A stretch of 64,000 nucleotides of DNA from NCBI GenBank assembly GCA_018287875.1, contig JAGVVL010000002.1, forward strand, positions 5,270,001 to 5,334,000, written 5' to 3'. The position numbers and the translations under genes are program-made. The notes under the pieces are model-generated. The model did not search any database. It was not told the DNA's origin and was given only the letters and a program-made list of their open reading frames with translations. The number at the start of each line of letters is the position of its first letter. Position 1 is the stretch's first letter. This DNA is from Nigrospora sphaerica (lineage: Eukaryota; Ascomycota; Sordariomycetes; Amphisphaeriales; Apiosporaceae). Shown one piece after another: positions 63,097 through 64,000 of this stretch.

Positions 63097-64000
63097 GGCG
63101 GCCTATGCTTGCAAGCACTGATACAGGGCAGGCCTGTTGGCGAGTACATCCTACCCGATAGCCTTGGACAGGTCGGTAGACAAGTGCCTGAGGTTCGTAA
63201 AGTAGTCCGATGGGGGCACCGACGGGAGAGGGCGGGTTCCGTGAGAATGCGTACGCTTCCCATGTGGGTGCCGGCGCTCGGTTGCCTACCCGTATGACGG
63301 GATGGGTATGTCACCAAAACGGCCAATCCCGCGCACCAGCCCATGGTACGGGGGTTGGAACGACAGTGGCTGGGATGTCACGGAGCTACCAGCCGCGTGT
63401 CCTGGCTGTTGATCTCGACACTAGCTACCGATTATCGTCGTGCCTGACATCCACGCCGGGCCGCGCCCAGGCGTGACCGCAAACGTAAGCGGCTGGGCCT
63501 GCGGAGGGAATGGGAGGACGGGAGTGCCGGACGACTGGAACCACATTGGCGGTCTTGGGACCCGGCTTGCCGCCCTGCTAAGAAGAGGTAGAAAGGTAAG
63601 TGCCTACAGGACGCAGGTGGATGGGGGTTCCGCTACGAGGCGGTTCCAGCCAGCCAAGGCATACGGGAATTGGCGATAACCCATAATGGAGACCTGGGGG
63701 TTCGGGGCGGGTGTGCATGGGCGTGATATGGTTGTCTTGGGTGTTGGGGGCGAGAGGAGGAGCCCTTCAGCACCCAGAAGGCTAGCAAGCCCCGAGGCGG
63801 TCGAGGACGCGAAAACTCGCCACATACGCGCGCGCGCGCACACACACAAGTTGCCCTCTGGCCCGCGGTACGGAGTCAGAGGGGAATGAGGCGAGTGCAG
63901 CCCGTGTACACGTACCTCTCTCACATTTGGGTTGCTCGCTACAGGAGACGAGGAGGCATGCGTATGGAGGATCCGTTGCTGCATGCGGCCTACCTCGGAA

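Larger units (their letters stand above)
57883..64000. other. 6-kb region without recognisable gene (to right edge)
   Basis: The first part is the promoter and leader of the mutase gene (-), including a G11 run (57979-57989) and a C14 run. Beyond that I see no conserved domain. Open frames 58934-59497 (-) and 61426-62091 (+) look like chance frames; the latter runs through a G19 tract. Long homopolymers at 61976 and 63082 stand out. Confidence 0.55.

Overview
The window is nuclear DNA of a filamentous ascomycete. The genes carry short introns (mostly 49-83 nt) with GTRNGT-like donors and CTAAC-type branch points. The families present (Zn2Cys6 regulator, group X hybrid histidine kinase, UDP-galactopyranose mutase, ankyrin-DIL protein, allantoicase) are typical of Pezizomycotina. 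The even, fairly high GC content and the many TAGGTA/TACCTA motifs between genes suggest a Sordariomycete. No AT-rich RIP-type tract, transposon, CRISPR array, rRNA or convincing tRNA was seen.

Ten protein-coding genes could be supported and were spliced by hand. Left part: a D-glutamate cyclase/DUF1445-family protein (+, 4038-5058); convergent with it, a nine-exon Zn2Cys6 transcription factor (-, 5405-8144 or 8357); an M13 (neprilysin/ECE-like) metallopeptidase (+, 9395-12166); convergent with that, a cytochrome b561 protein (-, 12554-13538). Middle: allantoicase (+, 15493-16631), ankyrin-DIL protein (+, 17918-20557), a TBC Rab-GAP (+, 24520-27887) and a proline/glutamine-rich coiled-coil protein (-, 32981-34591). 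Right part: a 2,499-residue group X hybrid histidine kinase (-, 45785-53647) and UDP-galactopyranose mutase (-, 55954-57882).

Gene density is uneven. The first 28 kb and 45-58 kb hold normal fungal genes. About 11 kb (34.6-45.8 kb), 5 kb (27.9-33.0 kb), 4 kb (20.6-24.5 kb) and 6 kb (57.9-64.0 kb) hold no recognisable gene; they contain long G/C homopolymers, GT, GA and trinucleotide repeats, a homopurine tract and short palindromes.

The genes do not form an obvious cluster. They cover purine catabolism (allantoicase), wall galactofuranose (UDP-galactopyranose mutase), membrane traffic (TBC, DIL), signalling (histidine kinase), membrane redox (b561) and proteolysis (M13). The most notable details are a GC-AG intron beside a 25-nt exon inside the zinc cluster, a degenerate kinase domain on the histidine kinase, two in-frame introns whose retention would keep the protein open, a shared PLLGR dileucine motif on two adjacent membrane proteins, and repeated 10-bp TAGGTACCTA/TACCTAGGTA palindromes. 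I found no clearly new multi-gene system.
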